A program made the position numbers and the translations under genes. The notes under the pieces are model-generated. The model was not told the origin of the DNA, did no database searches, and saw only the letters and a list, made by a program, of their open reading frames with translations. A stretch of DNA of 64,000 nucleotides, from NCBI GenBank assembly GCA_029706075.1, contig JAINUG010000257.1, forward strand, positions 21,001 to 85,000, read 5' to 3'. The stretch is from Aldrovandia affinis (Eukaryota; Chordata; Actinopteri; Notacanthiformes; Halosauridae). Of the stretch, positions 46,853 through 59,800 are shown piece by piece (the first letter of the stretch is position 1; the number at the start of each line of letters is the position of its first letter).

Positions 46853-47660
46853 TTAGTCTTTTACTCTAAACCAAAAAAATGAATATTTACCATAAGAAGA
46901 ACCCAGGGCTGTTCAATGAAATATTGTCCATAGATTATCTATTCACATTTAATGTGCATCTAAGTGGAGCTGGAAGTCTTTGGGAAGAAGTCGATAATCA
47001 CTTAAACTTGAAGTTAAATGGGAAGTTATTTAGCTTGATGACACCAAGCTGTGAGGGCCCTTACAGGTTAGATTTAGAAAGGCATAGTGCATCCAACCAA
47101 ACGCCCTGGGCCCCTTATTTTCTCACAGTACAACACAGGTCGCTATTTAACCCTTTGATGAGTGAGTTTTTTGAGCATTCTAGAACTAATACACAATATT
47201 CTATTCTGGAATTTTACAGTTCTTTGAGGATGCCATTAGTGGCCCTTCACGATGTCATCAATTAGAATCAACTAGAATGTTACGGAATGTTCTAGAAAAA
47301 ACATCACACTGTGACAGTACTCCTCAAATGGTTAAAAGAAGACTTGCCAGTAGGAAAGATTTGGGCATAGAAAGTCCTTATACAAAACAATGCAGTTATG
47401 GGTCAGCAATTTTTGAAATATTTGGAACATTTGGAATTAGTTGCCAACAGAGGCTGGAATTCCGTAATGAAATCAGCCGATTGCCAATGAGAACATTTGA
47501 AAACATTTGCGAACCACATACTGTTGGTCTGGTGGAACATATCTTTTGGAACATGTCTTTTGGAGGATAAGATTTTAGATTTTCTTTTAAAATCAGTAGA
47601 ATGTTTTCTATAAGACTGAAATCTGCTGGTTGCACGGTATGCACAATGTTTTTTCCATTT
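46853..47660. other. Unassigned sequence with a 128-codon open frame
   Basis: The open frame at 46879-47265 has no recognisable motif. A ttaaccctttgatg string at 47148 resembles a piggyBac-type end, but no partner end was found. Probably decayed repeat DNA. Confidence 0.25.
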
Positions 47661-47662
47661 TC

Positions 47663-48554
47663 CAGACCTGGGTCAAATACGAATTTATAGTATTTAAATT
47701 ACTTTCCCTTTTCATGAGTATTTTAAAATGCATTATTTACAAATACAATGTATTTGGAAATACATTTAGAAATTATTTGAATGTATTCGAAAGCAATTGA
47801 TTTAATAATTATTTTAAATGTGGTATTTGCAATTACAAAGTATTTGATTTCATGGATCTATTTGCATATACTTTCATATATTCAGTGCTCTTTACATATA
47901 ATTACAACCAAAACAACATTGACTGGTCTTATTCCATGCTTAAATTACAACATGCACTCATGGTAGTATACACAACTTATTGGTTCACAGAGGCATATGC
48001 ACATTCATACATTTGTGCAGGTTGTGGCAAAATCAAGAATACTCCAAGATCAGAACAGAATACCAGCACACCTCTATTATGCTCCCAAGTGATTTCTTTA
48101 AGTTTAGATTTTGGAGTGTCCACAACTTAACCATTGGCCCCATTTGCATCATTCAACAGGAAACTAAGCCGTGTTGCACTTCAAAAACAATTAGGGTTTC
48201 AAAGAGCTTGTCAGAAAGCAAACATCTATCCAATTTATATCTTCCAAAATTAGTCAGCATATTTGGTCTCATAAATGGATAATCACATTCTTTATTTTCT
48301 ATCATTTACCTATGGACTTTTACATGGGCCTTCCATTGCTTCCACAGGGCTGTATTCTCGAGCATATTATTTGATACAGGTATTTGAAAGGTATTTGAAA
48401 ATATTGGTAACATTTTAAGGACGTTATTTATTCGAAAATACTTTAAAAACAAAGCATTTGTGTGAGCCAGTGCATTTGTATATACTTCAAAACATTACAT
48501 CAAAACATTTTTGAGTACAAATATTTAAATACTTCTGTACGTGACCCAGGTCTG
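47663..48554. mobile_element. Candidate non-autonomous hAT-like element with terminal inverted repeats
   Basis: Left end cagacctgggtcaaatac and right end gtgacccaggtctg are inverted repeats 890 bp apart. Both are followed inward by atttaaa/tatttgaa-rich sequence, with many tatttgaaa units inside. Target duplications are not clear (ccattttc against cagattac). No transposase was found. Confidence 0.55.
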
Positions 48555-48894
48555 CAGATTACTGGGTTTGACTGGCTGCTTGCCGTTATGATCAGATGCA
48601 GAGTTTAAAAGGTGAAGTGTGAAATCTGCCAGGAAGCTGCAGTCTGTGTGCTGCGCCACACTGCCAGCAGCCCTCTGCACAAGGACAAGAGATAAGAAAA
48701 AATGTTTCACACTTAAAACCTCATCTATCAAATGTGTCTGTAGAACTCAAGTGATTATGGGATTGTCTTGGTCTTTTCAGCTAGGGCCGTATTAGTTCAC
48801 TTTAACCTGAAACCTTTGTAACACCTGAAATGAACTGGCTTCCCCTCCAGACAATAATTTGGATATAGACCATTAAAAGATCAAGCAAGGCCCC

Positions 48895-49240
48895 CCAAGT
48901 AGCGCAACGGTAAAGGCACTCACCCAGAGTGCAGGTTGCCCATTGATTGCCCCGCCTCTGGTTCTGGCCGGGATTCCTGTTCGGGGGCGACGATTGGCTG
49001 TCCGCCCCAAGAGAGGGAAGCCAGCATGAGCTTGCTGCGTATAAGAGTGGCTCTGTGTGTACCGGAGTTACAGTCGACGGCTTGCCGGGTTCCGTCTCAG
49101 AGGAGGCAGTTCATTGCCTTTGTCACTGCCAGTCCCAGAGCTGCGGTGGTGAGCTTGTAGTACGAGGGGCGGATAGTTGAAGTAGAAAGAGGGTACAATT
49201 GGCTACTAAATTGGAATAAAAATCTGAATAAAAAAAAAGA
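48895..49240 (+). mobile_element. tRNA-derived SINE
   Basis: Begins with an A-box-like agcgcaacggtaaaggcac, followed by a B-box-like ggttgcccattgattgcccc. It has a long unrelated body (tccgccccaagagagggaag) and ends tacaattggctactaaattg with an A-rich tail. The resemblance to the end of the repeat at 28170-28205 supports a family. The name is unknown to me. Confidence 0.55.
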
Positions 49241-49264
49241 TCAGGCAAAATGTGAAGCAGCACA

Positions 49265-49420
49265 CTGTGTGACACTCTAAAATAGAGGGGTGTCACCCTA
49301 AAACAGAGATTACCCTAAAAAAGAGAGATCTAAAACTGCACTCTAAACAGATATCTAAAACAGAGATCACTCTAAAAATAGAGATCCAAAACTGCACTCT
49401 AAACATATTTAAAACGGCGA
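49265..49420 (+). repeat. Degenerate short tandem repeats
   Basis: Repeated units like actctaaaacagagatcacc and ctaaaactgcactctaaac with variable spacing. Confidence 0.6.
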
Positions 49421-50718
49421 TCAATGATATCAGTCTGGGGCTGCTCCATTGATCCCTGTTTTAGAGTCCTGCAGGGTTAATAGGAGGTTACAGTGACACA
49501 TACACCAATATGAGACAAAGACCGGACACAGACATACAAGTAAAGTGAGATCTCTCTTCTGGCATTGGACATCTTTCTGTTAATAATAGCCATGAAGCCT
49601 CTGTCTGTAGCTGCACGATGATGATAATGCTCAGGGGTTTTGGAGTCAATATGCATTTTTCATATGAATGAGTAAAACAAGATTCTTCTGCAGTACCAAC
49701 CGAAGAACCCAGAATAGGACACAGGATTTCCCCCATGTGAGGAAATACCCTCAACTTAAAAGCCTCTCTTTTGAGGAAGATGAAAGATGAAAATAGGATT
49801 CTGCCTCTGCTCTTATATGTTTTATAAGAGGCAGCATCAAGTATTCATGGCGGTGGAGCTGGAAAGCCAGAGGGGCATTGCTCTGCACAGCACAGCACGT
49901 TTCTTTTGAGTGCTCTCTCACACCGTTGACTCTCGTTTTCCGATTAAGGTCCAGACGTAGACTGGATGGGGGCGGGGGTCTCTTTTGTTTTTTCCATATT
50001 TAAATGACAACCATATTAAGATGAAGCTTCCATCACAGAGAGGTAAAGACTCCCCAGGGGCCACTTTGGTGCTTTAAACCTGAGAATCTCACTGTGCTCT
50101 GGTCATTAATGTCAGATTAGTGTGAGCAACATCCGATCGGCATCTCCATATCAGGTTTTTCCGCTGGCTGGCCGTGTGTTAAACTGTTCAAGATGCCGCA
50201 GCCTTCACTTCAGATCCCGATCAGGTCGCTCTCGTATGGACAATGCAGTACACGATGCAAACCAGTTATTTTTTTTACAATTGTAGAGTGCTTTCTGGTG
50301 AATTGCCACTGATATTGTCTGGGGTCTGCTATTATTTACAGCATGATTGTTTTTTGTCTGCAGGGGCCATCCTGATTGGTCTTGATGAGCATGAGGGCCT
50401 ACCCCCACCACTCCTTGGCCAATCCTCATGAGAGTTCACAGCTGGTATATGACGCTACCAGGGGGTGCTTATGTTGGGGCGGCCTGAACCAGCAGGCCGT
50501 GAGGTGAGTGAATGTCGTCACCATCATTCTGTGGTCTATGGCACTGGGCTCGAAATGGGGTATGCTCACAAAGTCAGGTCTATGTTCAAGGTTCAGGGTA
50601 TGTTCTTCTAGAAGAGTGTTGCTGAATGAACACCGTTTTCCTATATGTTCCAAGGTTTTGAACTACATCGGTTGCTGATTCAGTGATTGATTGAGAATAA
50701 CGTGTGATAAAATTGTTC
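49421..50718. other. No recognised gene or repeat
   Basis: Non-coding sequence upstream of, or inside, the first frmpd1 intron. Nothing can be supported. Confidence 0.4.
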
Positions 50719-50726
50719 AGTACGCC

Positions 50727-50880
50727 CAGTGGCGTAGCGTGGGTTGCCAGCACCCGGGGCGAGGCACGTAACGGTGCCCAACCTTTTTTCCACCACGGAC
50801 CGATTTCATGCAAGACCATTTTCCGCGGACCGGGGAGGGGGTGGTACCGCACTGGTTGCACCCCCCACGCTACGCCTCTG
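50727..50880. mobile_element. hAT-type MITE with nested MITE core
   Basis: Starts cagtggcgtagcgtggg and ends cccacgctacgcctctg. Flanked by 8-bp duplications agtacgcc (50719-50726) and agtatgcc (50881-50888), one mismatch. The core carries ccaccacggaccgatttcat, typical of another fish hAT MITE, so it is probably composite. Confidence 0.8.
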
Positions 50881-51047
50881 AGTATGCCAATTACTTGCCT
50901 GATTCGTTTTTAGAATCTGCACCTGTGCGTGTAAACTGCCTGTCACCTTGATTCAGTTTCAGTGGGCAGGTGGGGCTATATGAAAACGGACAGCTCTAAA
51001 GAATAACAATTTTCAAAACCTGAATCATGTTGCAATATAGTCTACAC

Positions 51048-51427
51048 CAGGGGTCACCAACCTTTTTGAAACTGAGAGCTACTTCATGGGTACTGAATCA
51101 TACGAAGGGCTACCAGTTTGATACACTCTTCTGAAATAACAAATTTGCTCAGTTTGCCTTTAGTTATATATTATTATTAATGAGTAAAACTTATTCGACA
51201 CCAGAATGACATGGAGCATTATCAATTATCAACACGAGATCTCTGCCATGTTGATATTTTGCTTTTGTTAAGCATTCCCTCACCCATGTTTTGGCTTGTT
51301 CCTTTTTGAACAAATTTTAGACGCAGCTCACTGGTGAGTTGTGTTATTTTTAGAACAGGCCTGCGGGCGACTCATGTGGTCCTTGGGGGCGACCTGGTGC
51401 CCGCGGGCACCGTGTTGGTGACCCCTG
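51048..51427. mobile_element. hAT-type MITE
   Basis: 380 bp starting caggggtcaccaacc and ending gttggtgacccctg. Flanked by perfect 8-bp target duplications gtctacac (51040-51047 and 51428-51435). Confidence 0.9.
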
Positions 51428-51450
51428 GTCTACACTATGACACAGGAACC

Positions 51451-51520
51451 TATACTATACTATACTATACTATACTATACTATACTATACTATACTATAC
51501 TATACTATACTATACTATAT
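51451..51520 (+). repeat. (TATAC)n pentanucleotide microsatellite
   Basis: Fourteen uninterrupted tatac units. They begin exactly at the tail of the adjacent minus-strand SINE, whose last bases include atat. Confidence 0.9.
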
Positions 51521-51668
51521 GCCATTTAGCAGACACTTTTATCCAAAGCGACTTACAGTAGTGAATACATATTTTTTCAGTATATGTGGTCCCAGTGGGG
51601 ATTGAACCCACAACTTAAACGTTGCCAACGCCATACCTACTGAACCTGTAGACTTTTTACTTATCTAG
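51519..51668 (-). mobile_element. tRNA-derived SINE with L2-like tail
   Basis: On the minus strand: ggttcagtaggtatggcgtt head, tgggttcaatccccactggg (B box), then tgtaagtcgctttggataaa and agtgtctgctaaatggcat tail. The tail has expanded into the (TATAC)n microsatellite. Confidence 0.75.
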
Positions 51669-53940
51669 CAAAAATCTCAGGAGCAGACAACATTTTCTGA
51701 TAATCTTTTATGGGGGTTCTGCCAAACGCTCAGCTTTTTTAAACCACACATGACCAATGAAGATTAAAAGCAAAAAGCTTGGCGCTAAACTAAGCTCCCT
51801 ATCCAGAGGGTGGAGAGGGCATGTTCAATCTGTTGCAAAGGCATCTGTCATTAATCCTGCGGTTCATTCAGGAAGTGAAAAATTAGGGGATCGCTATTGC
51901 TTTTTAGCTGTGACAGTTTTTTTGGCAGTAAAAAGCTTTGGGAGAGTAATGGGAAATGTTTTGTGTGTGATGTGTTGCCGGAGACACTTTTCTAATCAAA
52001 TTTATTCCCGCAGTTTGGAATTGCAAATTCTTACCCCTTGAGTCACCAAGTTTAGTGCAAGTACAGCTCGGAGCCAGTCATGTACAATCTATGTCAAATA
52101 ACGTTGGTTCTGCACAGTGGTTATCAAACATTATTGAGCAGGCAGGGCTGGTTGATGGTACAATGAGTATTTAACAATCAAGTGACCTACTGCTAAACGA
52201 TTAATTTGGGCAAGCCCCCCACTCAACAAATCGTTCACTTCAACACACCTTCCACCGCAGCGTACATACATTGTACATACAGTGCTTAATTTTGTCTGAC
52301 GAGCAAAGCACTTTCTATCTGACTCGGATAGTGGTATAACCCAGATTCAGCAGAGGCGAAGCAGAGCTTGTTGGCCTCCCATCGTAATAACGCGCAATAA
52401 TCTACCTCACACAGCAGTATGCAGTGTTGGCCATTTCTGAAATGAATGAACAATATCGTGTTCTTGTAGTTGTGCAGCCGGACTCAATCCTGCACTAAGT
52501 GTCTTCACTATTGTTCGCAGCCCTGTAATTAATCAGGCTCTTTTTGGCAAGCAGAACAACACGCTAATGTTTTCCTCCCAGCTTCATTGTCGGGGGCATT
52601 TCTGACCGTGCTCCTGCATGGTAAATCACGGAGACGTTCGACCCCTGAGCTCAGCACAGTGGCACGTTCTCTCGTCCTGCTCCCGTGCAGCTCCTGCATT
52701 CATGCATAAGCGATCGGATGCTGTAACATTTAAGTGTCACTCCGGCGGTTTAATGAGTCGGCAGGGGCAGCGGGTGCCAAGTGGCTCGGCCTAAATCGGG
52801 CCTGACTCAGCACTGCGGCACGGTCTGTCTCTCCTGAACCCCTGCTCCGTCCCGCCAAGGGGCTGACCCTCTGTAGCTGCGGTAAAACCACACAGGCTCG
52901 CGGTCCTGGGACAGTTGATGTAGGAAGCCGCCAACTTCAAAGTTTGGCATCATTGGATATGGCAAACTTTGATTGACAAACCTCGCCCTAGGGACTTTAC
53001 ACTGTGCTTGGTATGTGTCCAACTAAACATAACTAAACCCTAAAATAAACCCTGGGGTGACACTAAACACCACTAAACCCTGGGACTCATTTGCAAATAC
53101 TTCCTGACGTTTTGCAGAAAACACACGATTCATTTCAAGCTCTTAGTCCGCGGTAGTTAAAAGATCGATTTAAGTTGAACTGCTGATATTTTTTTGGAGA
53201 GCGGAACTTTACCTTGCTAAAACCGGAGCGATATATAAGTGCGCTTAAATGATTGCGTTTATATGAATCGTAACTGAAAACCAATGATCAACCCAAGATG
53301 GATGGTATGTATGGTAATTTTGCAACTGCTGCCCTATGAACTAATGCTTCTTGGTCTTATTTCATGAGGTGCTTTTCATTATGCCACAGAGGAGCAGCTT
53401 ATTATTTGCAAGTTTTGAATCACTTCATTTGGAACTTGGTTTGGTTGGTTTAACCATCTCTGGATGTCCCACTGGCTATCACTGTGATGGGTACCCAAAC
53501 AAAAGCAGGGAGAGCCAACCACCTTCAGTAGTAAAGGGGGCCATCGGGTTGGTAATCCGACATAGGACTGGATGTTTTTGAGAATTAAAAAACCCTGAGG
53601 CCTTTATCGTCTGAACTGCATAACTATTAGATGTCAGCTTTTCCAAAGCGCTGGTGATGTTGAACAGGCCTTTGCCTGGTTCGGGTGAGTCACATTAGGT
53701 AATGACATTACCTTGCAAGGTTACTCAGAGGAATGAGTTTTCTCTTCAGTACTGTGTCGCTCAAAGCCAGGGGAGGTGGTCAGTGCACTGAGAGGGCGGG
53801 GCTGCGGTGCAGGAGCTTAGACCTCCCCCAGGGCCAAGGCTGTGCTGAGGTGAGCCGCTCTGATCCAGATCAATGGGGTGACGCGGTAAAACCCAGGAAG
53901 AGCCTGCTGAATACCCAGCTTTATCCCATTAGCGCACACA
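51669..53940. other. No recognised gene or repeat
   Basis: Non-coding sequence in the upstream or first-intron part of frmpd1. No open frame shows family similarity. Confidence 0.4.
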
Positions 53941-53945
53941 GCGTG

Positions 53946-54037
53946 GTTTGTGTGTGTGTCTCTGTGTGTGTGTGTCTGCATTTGTGTCCGTGTGTGTTTG
54001 TGTGCGTTTGTTTGTGTTTGTGTGTGTGTGTGTGTGC

Positions 54038-54089
<52 letters not shown>

Positions 54090-54190
54090 TTGTGTGCATG
54101 TGTTTGTGCGTGAATACATTCGTGTGTGCATGCTTGTGTGCATTTTTATGTGTGTGTGTACATATGTGTGTGCTTATATGTGTGTGACTG
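53946..54190 (+). repeat. (GT)n microsatellite
   Basis: About 245 bp of GT-rich repeat with interruptions (gcgt, ttgt, gcat). All open frames across it are artefacts. Confidence 0.95.
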
Positions 54191-55488
54191 TAAGAAAAGT
54201 TACTAATCTTACTTTGTCTTACTTAGCTTCGTCGTTTAAACAACATTATTACATTAAGGCTAGAAAAGGTGTTCAGAAATGATGTATATATATGCACACA
54301 ATTGAACCATGTATTCTATATGCTGAAAGACCGGGAGAAAAGGACATGTTGAAAACCTTGCCGATATGTACGAGTCTCGGCCTCTCCCTCCTCCATCTCT
54401 CCGCAGCTCTACATGTCTCTGAGTGCAGAGACAGGAGATGAATAGGCATTGTGGGAAATTGGATTACGCCCTGTCGTTTTCACTAATCCAATAGCTGCAA
54501 CCCAAACAGCAATGGCGACATGATCAGGGCCATGTTCAGTACAACACTCGATAGCCTGAATGTCTGCACAGTTTAATACTTACACAAGTTGTTTTTTCAG
54601 GTCTTACATGATGACTACAATGTCTTGATGTGGGAAAATATGAATAATAATAAGACTGTATGCCAAGTGCTCTAAACTCGTATCATAAACAATTCAATTA
54701 CTCATACTGTATATTGAGTCAATCAGATGGAATGGAAGTTCTTTCTGTCCATTGAGCCAGCAATGGTTTATTTCCTTTCTTTTATTTGTTCATAGTCACC
54801 GACGTTTTATTTCTTAGCATGTATATTCATAATTACAGTCCTTTTCGCAATAAAGGACGATTCTCTATTGGTCCTCTCTTAGGACGCTCGAGATGAACAC
54901 GATTATGGTGTTTCCAGCAAAAAGTGATTACACCACTTAGGTTCCTCTTCTAAGGACAAGACTCTTAAAAAAAACAAAAAACATAATAATAATAATAATT
55001 TTGTTTGACTTCTGTAGATGTGTAGAGGTTACTCTGTAAGACTAATTGATTCATTAATGAAATGAGGGACTATTAGGGTTTTCTATCTCATGGTGCTTAT
55101 TTCCGGTGGACTCATGTTTACCGCTTGTACCCTGCTAAAACATCCCACAAATGGGGAAACCGTGCCTTGAACTTCGTCACATTAAATGGCGAGACCGTAA
55201 CCGTTCCTTTGATATGAAGTAAGATCGTCAGCATTGTGACGAAAATTGTCTACCCTTTGGTGCCATTTGGTGTCTGGAAGTTTTTTGGATCGTATCTGGG
55301 AGGAGAGCGTGTGATTTGTCTTAATGGTTGTGCTGAAGATTAGTGATGGTAGAGTGAGTTTTTCCCAGTGGGTGTCAGCAATGGAGGCTGGGCCTATAGT
55401 GTATTCTCAATTCAGCCCACTCACAGTGATTTCCTGCTGTTCCCAGCAGCTTACTCATGCAAAAACATGTGTCATAATATGGATCATT
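54191..55488. other. No recognised gene or repeat
   Basis: Non-coding sequence; nothing can be supported. Confidence 0.4.
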
Positions 55489-55627
55489 CTTTCGTTCTCT
55501 CATTCTCTCATTCTTTCGTTCTTTCATTCTTTCATTCTTTCATTCTTTCATTCTTTCATTCTTTCATTCTTTCATTCTTTCGTTCATTTGTTAATTCATT
55601 CATTAATTCATTTATTCATTCATTTTC
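55489..55627 (+). repeat. (ATTC)n microsatellite
   Basis: Runs of cattcttt and cattcatt units, with point variants gttc/gttt. Confidence 0.92.
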
Positions 55628-55719
55628 TTGTCTGCATATGGGTTTTTCCATCCATACATGAATTCTTCAGCATTCTGTGATAACTGTGTGTGTTTGTGTC
55701 CGCTGTGTCTGTTCGTGTT

Positions 55720-55734
55720 TGAGTGTGTGAGTGT

Positions 55735-55808
<74 letters not shown>
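55720..55808 (+). repeat. (GT)n microsatellite
   Basis: About 60 bp of pure GT flanked by gagtgtgt units. Confidence 0.95.
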
Positions 55809-55813
<5 letters not shown>

Positions 55814-56856
55814 TTCCAAGGGCTATTGTGTTTGTTTAGATTCGTTTTAGATTTGTTTTAAATGACCAACTTTCTTTGAGCTCATGAGAAAAGATTCAGA
55901 CAATATTTGTCAGATGCATTTTGTCAGACTGTTTTTGCAATCTACGCCCATCTTCCACCACAGACTGTAAACCCATATCTTCAGACTGCACCTTGGCTCC
56001 CCCAATCTCTATGAAATAATAATAGTAAAAATACATTTTCATCCCACTGTGAATAAGTGTGTGCTAAATTACATCATTGTAATGATAGTTTACAGGCCTC
56101 AGCTTAGGGTAGACCTGTTTATAGGCTCAATGCAGGCCAGCGGAGGCTCAGATAGACTGTGTGCGACAGGGGAGGCACCATGACCAATGCCTGAAAATGA
56201 ACCATTAGTCAAAAGCAGGAAACTGTGGTTGTTTGCTTGTTTGCTGTATGCCTCTTTCTCCCTCCTTGCTTTACTGCATAGTTTCACCTTGTGGGAGATA
56301 TTTAAGTGCAGCTTTTGTGAGATAGCAATATTACAAATATCAAAACTCTGCTCTTCATTTTTGACAGCAACGACAGCCCAAAACATAGACATTGACAGGT
56401 GTTCTACTCACTGGGGGCAGGTCAGGTTCTCGCAATAAAGAGCACAAAATGCAAGCCAAGTTTGGAAGCGTGGTTATATTCCATGTGTGCCAGTTCACAC
56501 AAAGACCCTAAATGTATTTTCAGGAAATGCCACTGACAAACAGCAGGGGCAAAAAATGGAAAACAAATAACTAAATAAAGGAAACAGCTCCCTGTTGTGT
56601 ATCGATTGCTGGTGCAGGAGGTACCTTGCTGTGGATTTGGTGCAAGTTTCTCTCAAGGACTGCTGACCACCTTGTCTGGGATTTAATTAAATCTCATGAC
56701 CTTTCTGTGTCCTGCCTTGTCTGAGCGGTTTAAAAAACGCACTGTGTGTGTGGTGCGTGTGTGGAGAAATAAGAGTGGACAGTAATGACATTGCCTTGAC
56801 CTTCCTTTGTCCCCTGTGTCCCGTGTGTCCCTTGTGTCCCCGGCCCCCACAGTTAA

Positions 56857-59800
56857 ATGGAGGAGCAGGAGAGAAGCAGGTCCCCGTCCCGTCGAACTAG
56901 ACGGGTGGAACAGGTGGTGGGCCGATGGCTACGGCGCTCTCGAGACTCCATCAGCAGGTGAGCTCTCATCTGACCTCGCGCATATGTGCCTCGGTCAGAG
57001 GCGCGTGGTCAAATCCAGAGTCTCAAAGCGGCCGTTGCCCCAGTGGCGTTCGCGTCCACGTGCCCGGTTCACAGCCTGCTGCTGGGGCTCTTCGACCAGT
57101 TCAACAGAACCAGTTCAACCAGAACACTTGAACCAGTTCCTGTAGATCTACAGGGGGCGGAAGGCCAAAAATATGGCGGTGACAGTGAACACCCATAACT
57201 CGTTGATATACCTTGGACTTGTTGTCAGGATGTGTGATGTTTCCCTGTTTGCACACGTCATACTCTTTCCACAGATTGGGGTCCAGACACCCCATGTGAC
57301 ACGTCTGGACCAATCATATGTGAGTGCAATTGTATGTAAAAAAAGAAAGGCAACAGGCCGACACCATTGAGACCTGTGACACGGGAAGGTGGGATGCAAG
57401 GGTGGGATGCATTCTCGGTTTGAAAAGAACCACACGTTCAGGATCTCACTTTAAATTTTCCCTCAGGGCAAAATCTGAAAGCTGCTCACAAAATTGCATC
57501 TCCTTTACTTTATTTATGGAGACCTAAATACCACTTTACTGAGTGGGCATACACATCTGACTATGTAATACACTTGATGTTAATGACTCTTGTATTTTTA
57601 TTTTTCATTTCCTGAAATTAAATGCATTTACTTCAGCCTTTAATGTATTGCAGTTTTAATGTCTGTCCACTCAATATGTTTTGAAACCTCACTTTATTTT
57701 CAAAGCCCTTTGTCGTTTGTTTCCACATAAAAATGATCACAACCAGCATACTATCCATACCTAAGCAATGGAAATATAACAGTGTACTTTGTTAGTAATT
57801 GTGATTTAAATTTGAATATGAATACTGATCGTTTTATTTTATTCGTATTTATTGAATCTACTTTAATAATTTTGTATTGCACCTTACATATTTTATGCCG
57901 CCCACGATAAGGGTGCTTGTTAATCAACTTACCAGTAATGATAATGATCAGATTGTGTGCAGGACGCTGGCCTGTGTGCATGGCTCTATATGCTGTGGCC
58001 CTGTTGTGACCTTCTCTGTTACTGCTGGTCCCACAGGGAGAGGAAGTCGGCAGATGGCAGGTCTGGTGGACCCAGTGGATCTGGCCTACAGAACGTCCCC
58101 ATCAGGGTGACAGTGCAGATTCAGCACGACTCTGTGCTGGAGTCTCATGGGTTCAGTGTCTCTGACCAGCACCCCCTGCTGGTGAGGGATGTCATGGCAG
58201 GTACACTTTCTCATATCCCTCTGAACATGTATATACTCATAGCCTTGTCATCAGAAGTTATTCTCCTTCGGTTAAACTTACCACTAACCACTGTTAGGGC
58301 AATAATCAAAAAAGTTTCAAACATCTGGAACAGTTGCAAACTTGCCAGGAAGAGGACGCAAGCGCATGTCGTCCCCACACACAGTGGGGAAGATGGTGAG
58401 GGAGGCAAAGAAGAACCCAAGGATCACAGTTCAAGAACTGCAGACTTTAGTTGTGTCTTGGGGTCACAGTCTGAAAATCAACCATAAGACGCCACCTCAA
58501 ACCAACAAGGCTGTCTGGAAGGGTTGCAAGAAGAAAGCCCTTACTGAGAGCAACCAACAAATTCAAGCATCTGGAATTTGCCAAATGTCATTGGGACTAT
58601 GACTGGAACCAGGTGCTATAGTCAGATGAGGCCAAAGTGGACATTTTTGGCCATGTACACCATCGGCATGTTCGGTATCAAAAGAGGGATGGATGCATAC
58701 AAGGAAAAGCACCTCATACCTACTGTTAAATATGATGGTGGATCGTTGATGCTTTGGAGCTGCTTTTCTACCAGGGGTCCAGCTTAACCTTTATACCATT
58801 GTTAAGATCAATGGCATAATGAATTCCATCAGGTACCAGGGCATTTTAGTCAAAAACCTGGTAGCTTCTGCTAGGAAGCTGAGACTTGGCTGTAGGTGGA
58901 CCTTCCAACAAGACAATGACCCAAAACATACCTCAAAATCAATAAAGAAATTGTTTGGTGAAAACTAAATCAATGTTTTGGAATGTCACTCTCAGCCTCT
59001 GGACTTAAACCCTATCAAAAACGTGATATGGATTGAAGAGGACAGTCCATAAGTGCAAACCTAAGGATATCAAGGATCTTGAAAGGTTCTGCATGGAGGA
59101 ATGGTCCAAGATTTCTCTGACTATGTTCTCTGACCTTTATAGAGCCTATTTATTATAGAAATAGGTGCAGTGCCATTATCCTTGCCAAGAGAATCTGACA
59201 AAGTACTAAAAAGCGATGCCAATAATAGTGAAACCTTTTTTTCTTGGAAAGAAATGTATAATTAGAAAAATTTGTTATTTTGGTCGATTCCATTGAATCA
59301 ATAAATTAATAAAATGAAATATTTTCCACATGTTGGAAAATGACAGTATATCTCAGTAATGGTATTATTTGTTTTTGGTCAAAAAAGGGTGCCAATAATT
59401 CTGGACCTGACTGTAAATCCATGTCAGTGGCCTTTACATTTGTGTTGGAACTTTTGTGGGGAGGTTTTCGGTCATTTAGTCATGCTCAGAGTGTCTAGAC
59501 CACTGGTCACGGTATTGTGGTCCTGATCGAGAGGGTCGTAACATTTTCAGCCCTTCGAACCACAACCACATTCTTAACCACCTCGTTCGCCTTGATCGAA
59601 CCAACGTAGCTTCCCTTCACAGTTTTCAGAGTGTTTCGTGGTTTATAGAGATTTTGAAGACCTGCTGGATTATAGTCCTCTGAGCCTGGAGATGACAGAC
59701 CTTGATTTAAGGAGACCCTAATGGGACAGAATAGGTGATGGAGAGAGGACGCTCAGAAGGACCTTTCCATATGGGCTCTTAAGAACCTCATTGATTCTAA

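Noticed and set aside
47148-47162. ttaaccctttgatg as a piggyBac end
   Set aside because: No matching inverted end or transposase was found.
46879-47265. 128-codon open frame
   Set aside because: No motif, AT-rich, and no splice or promoter context; likely chance in decayed repeat DNA.
48900-48970. tRNA-like promoter boxes
   Set aside because: Part of a SINE with a long body and A-rich tail; not a tRNA gene.
53817-54282. Cysteine/valine-rich and Thr/His-rich open frames
   Set aside because: Translations of the (GT)n microsatellite.
55324-55861. Serine/phenylalanine-repeat open frames
   Set aside because: Translations of (ATTC)n and (GT)n arrays.
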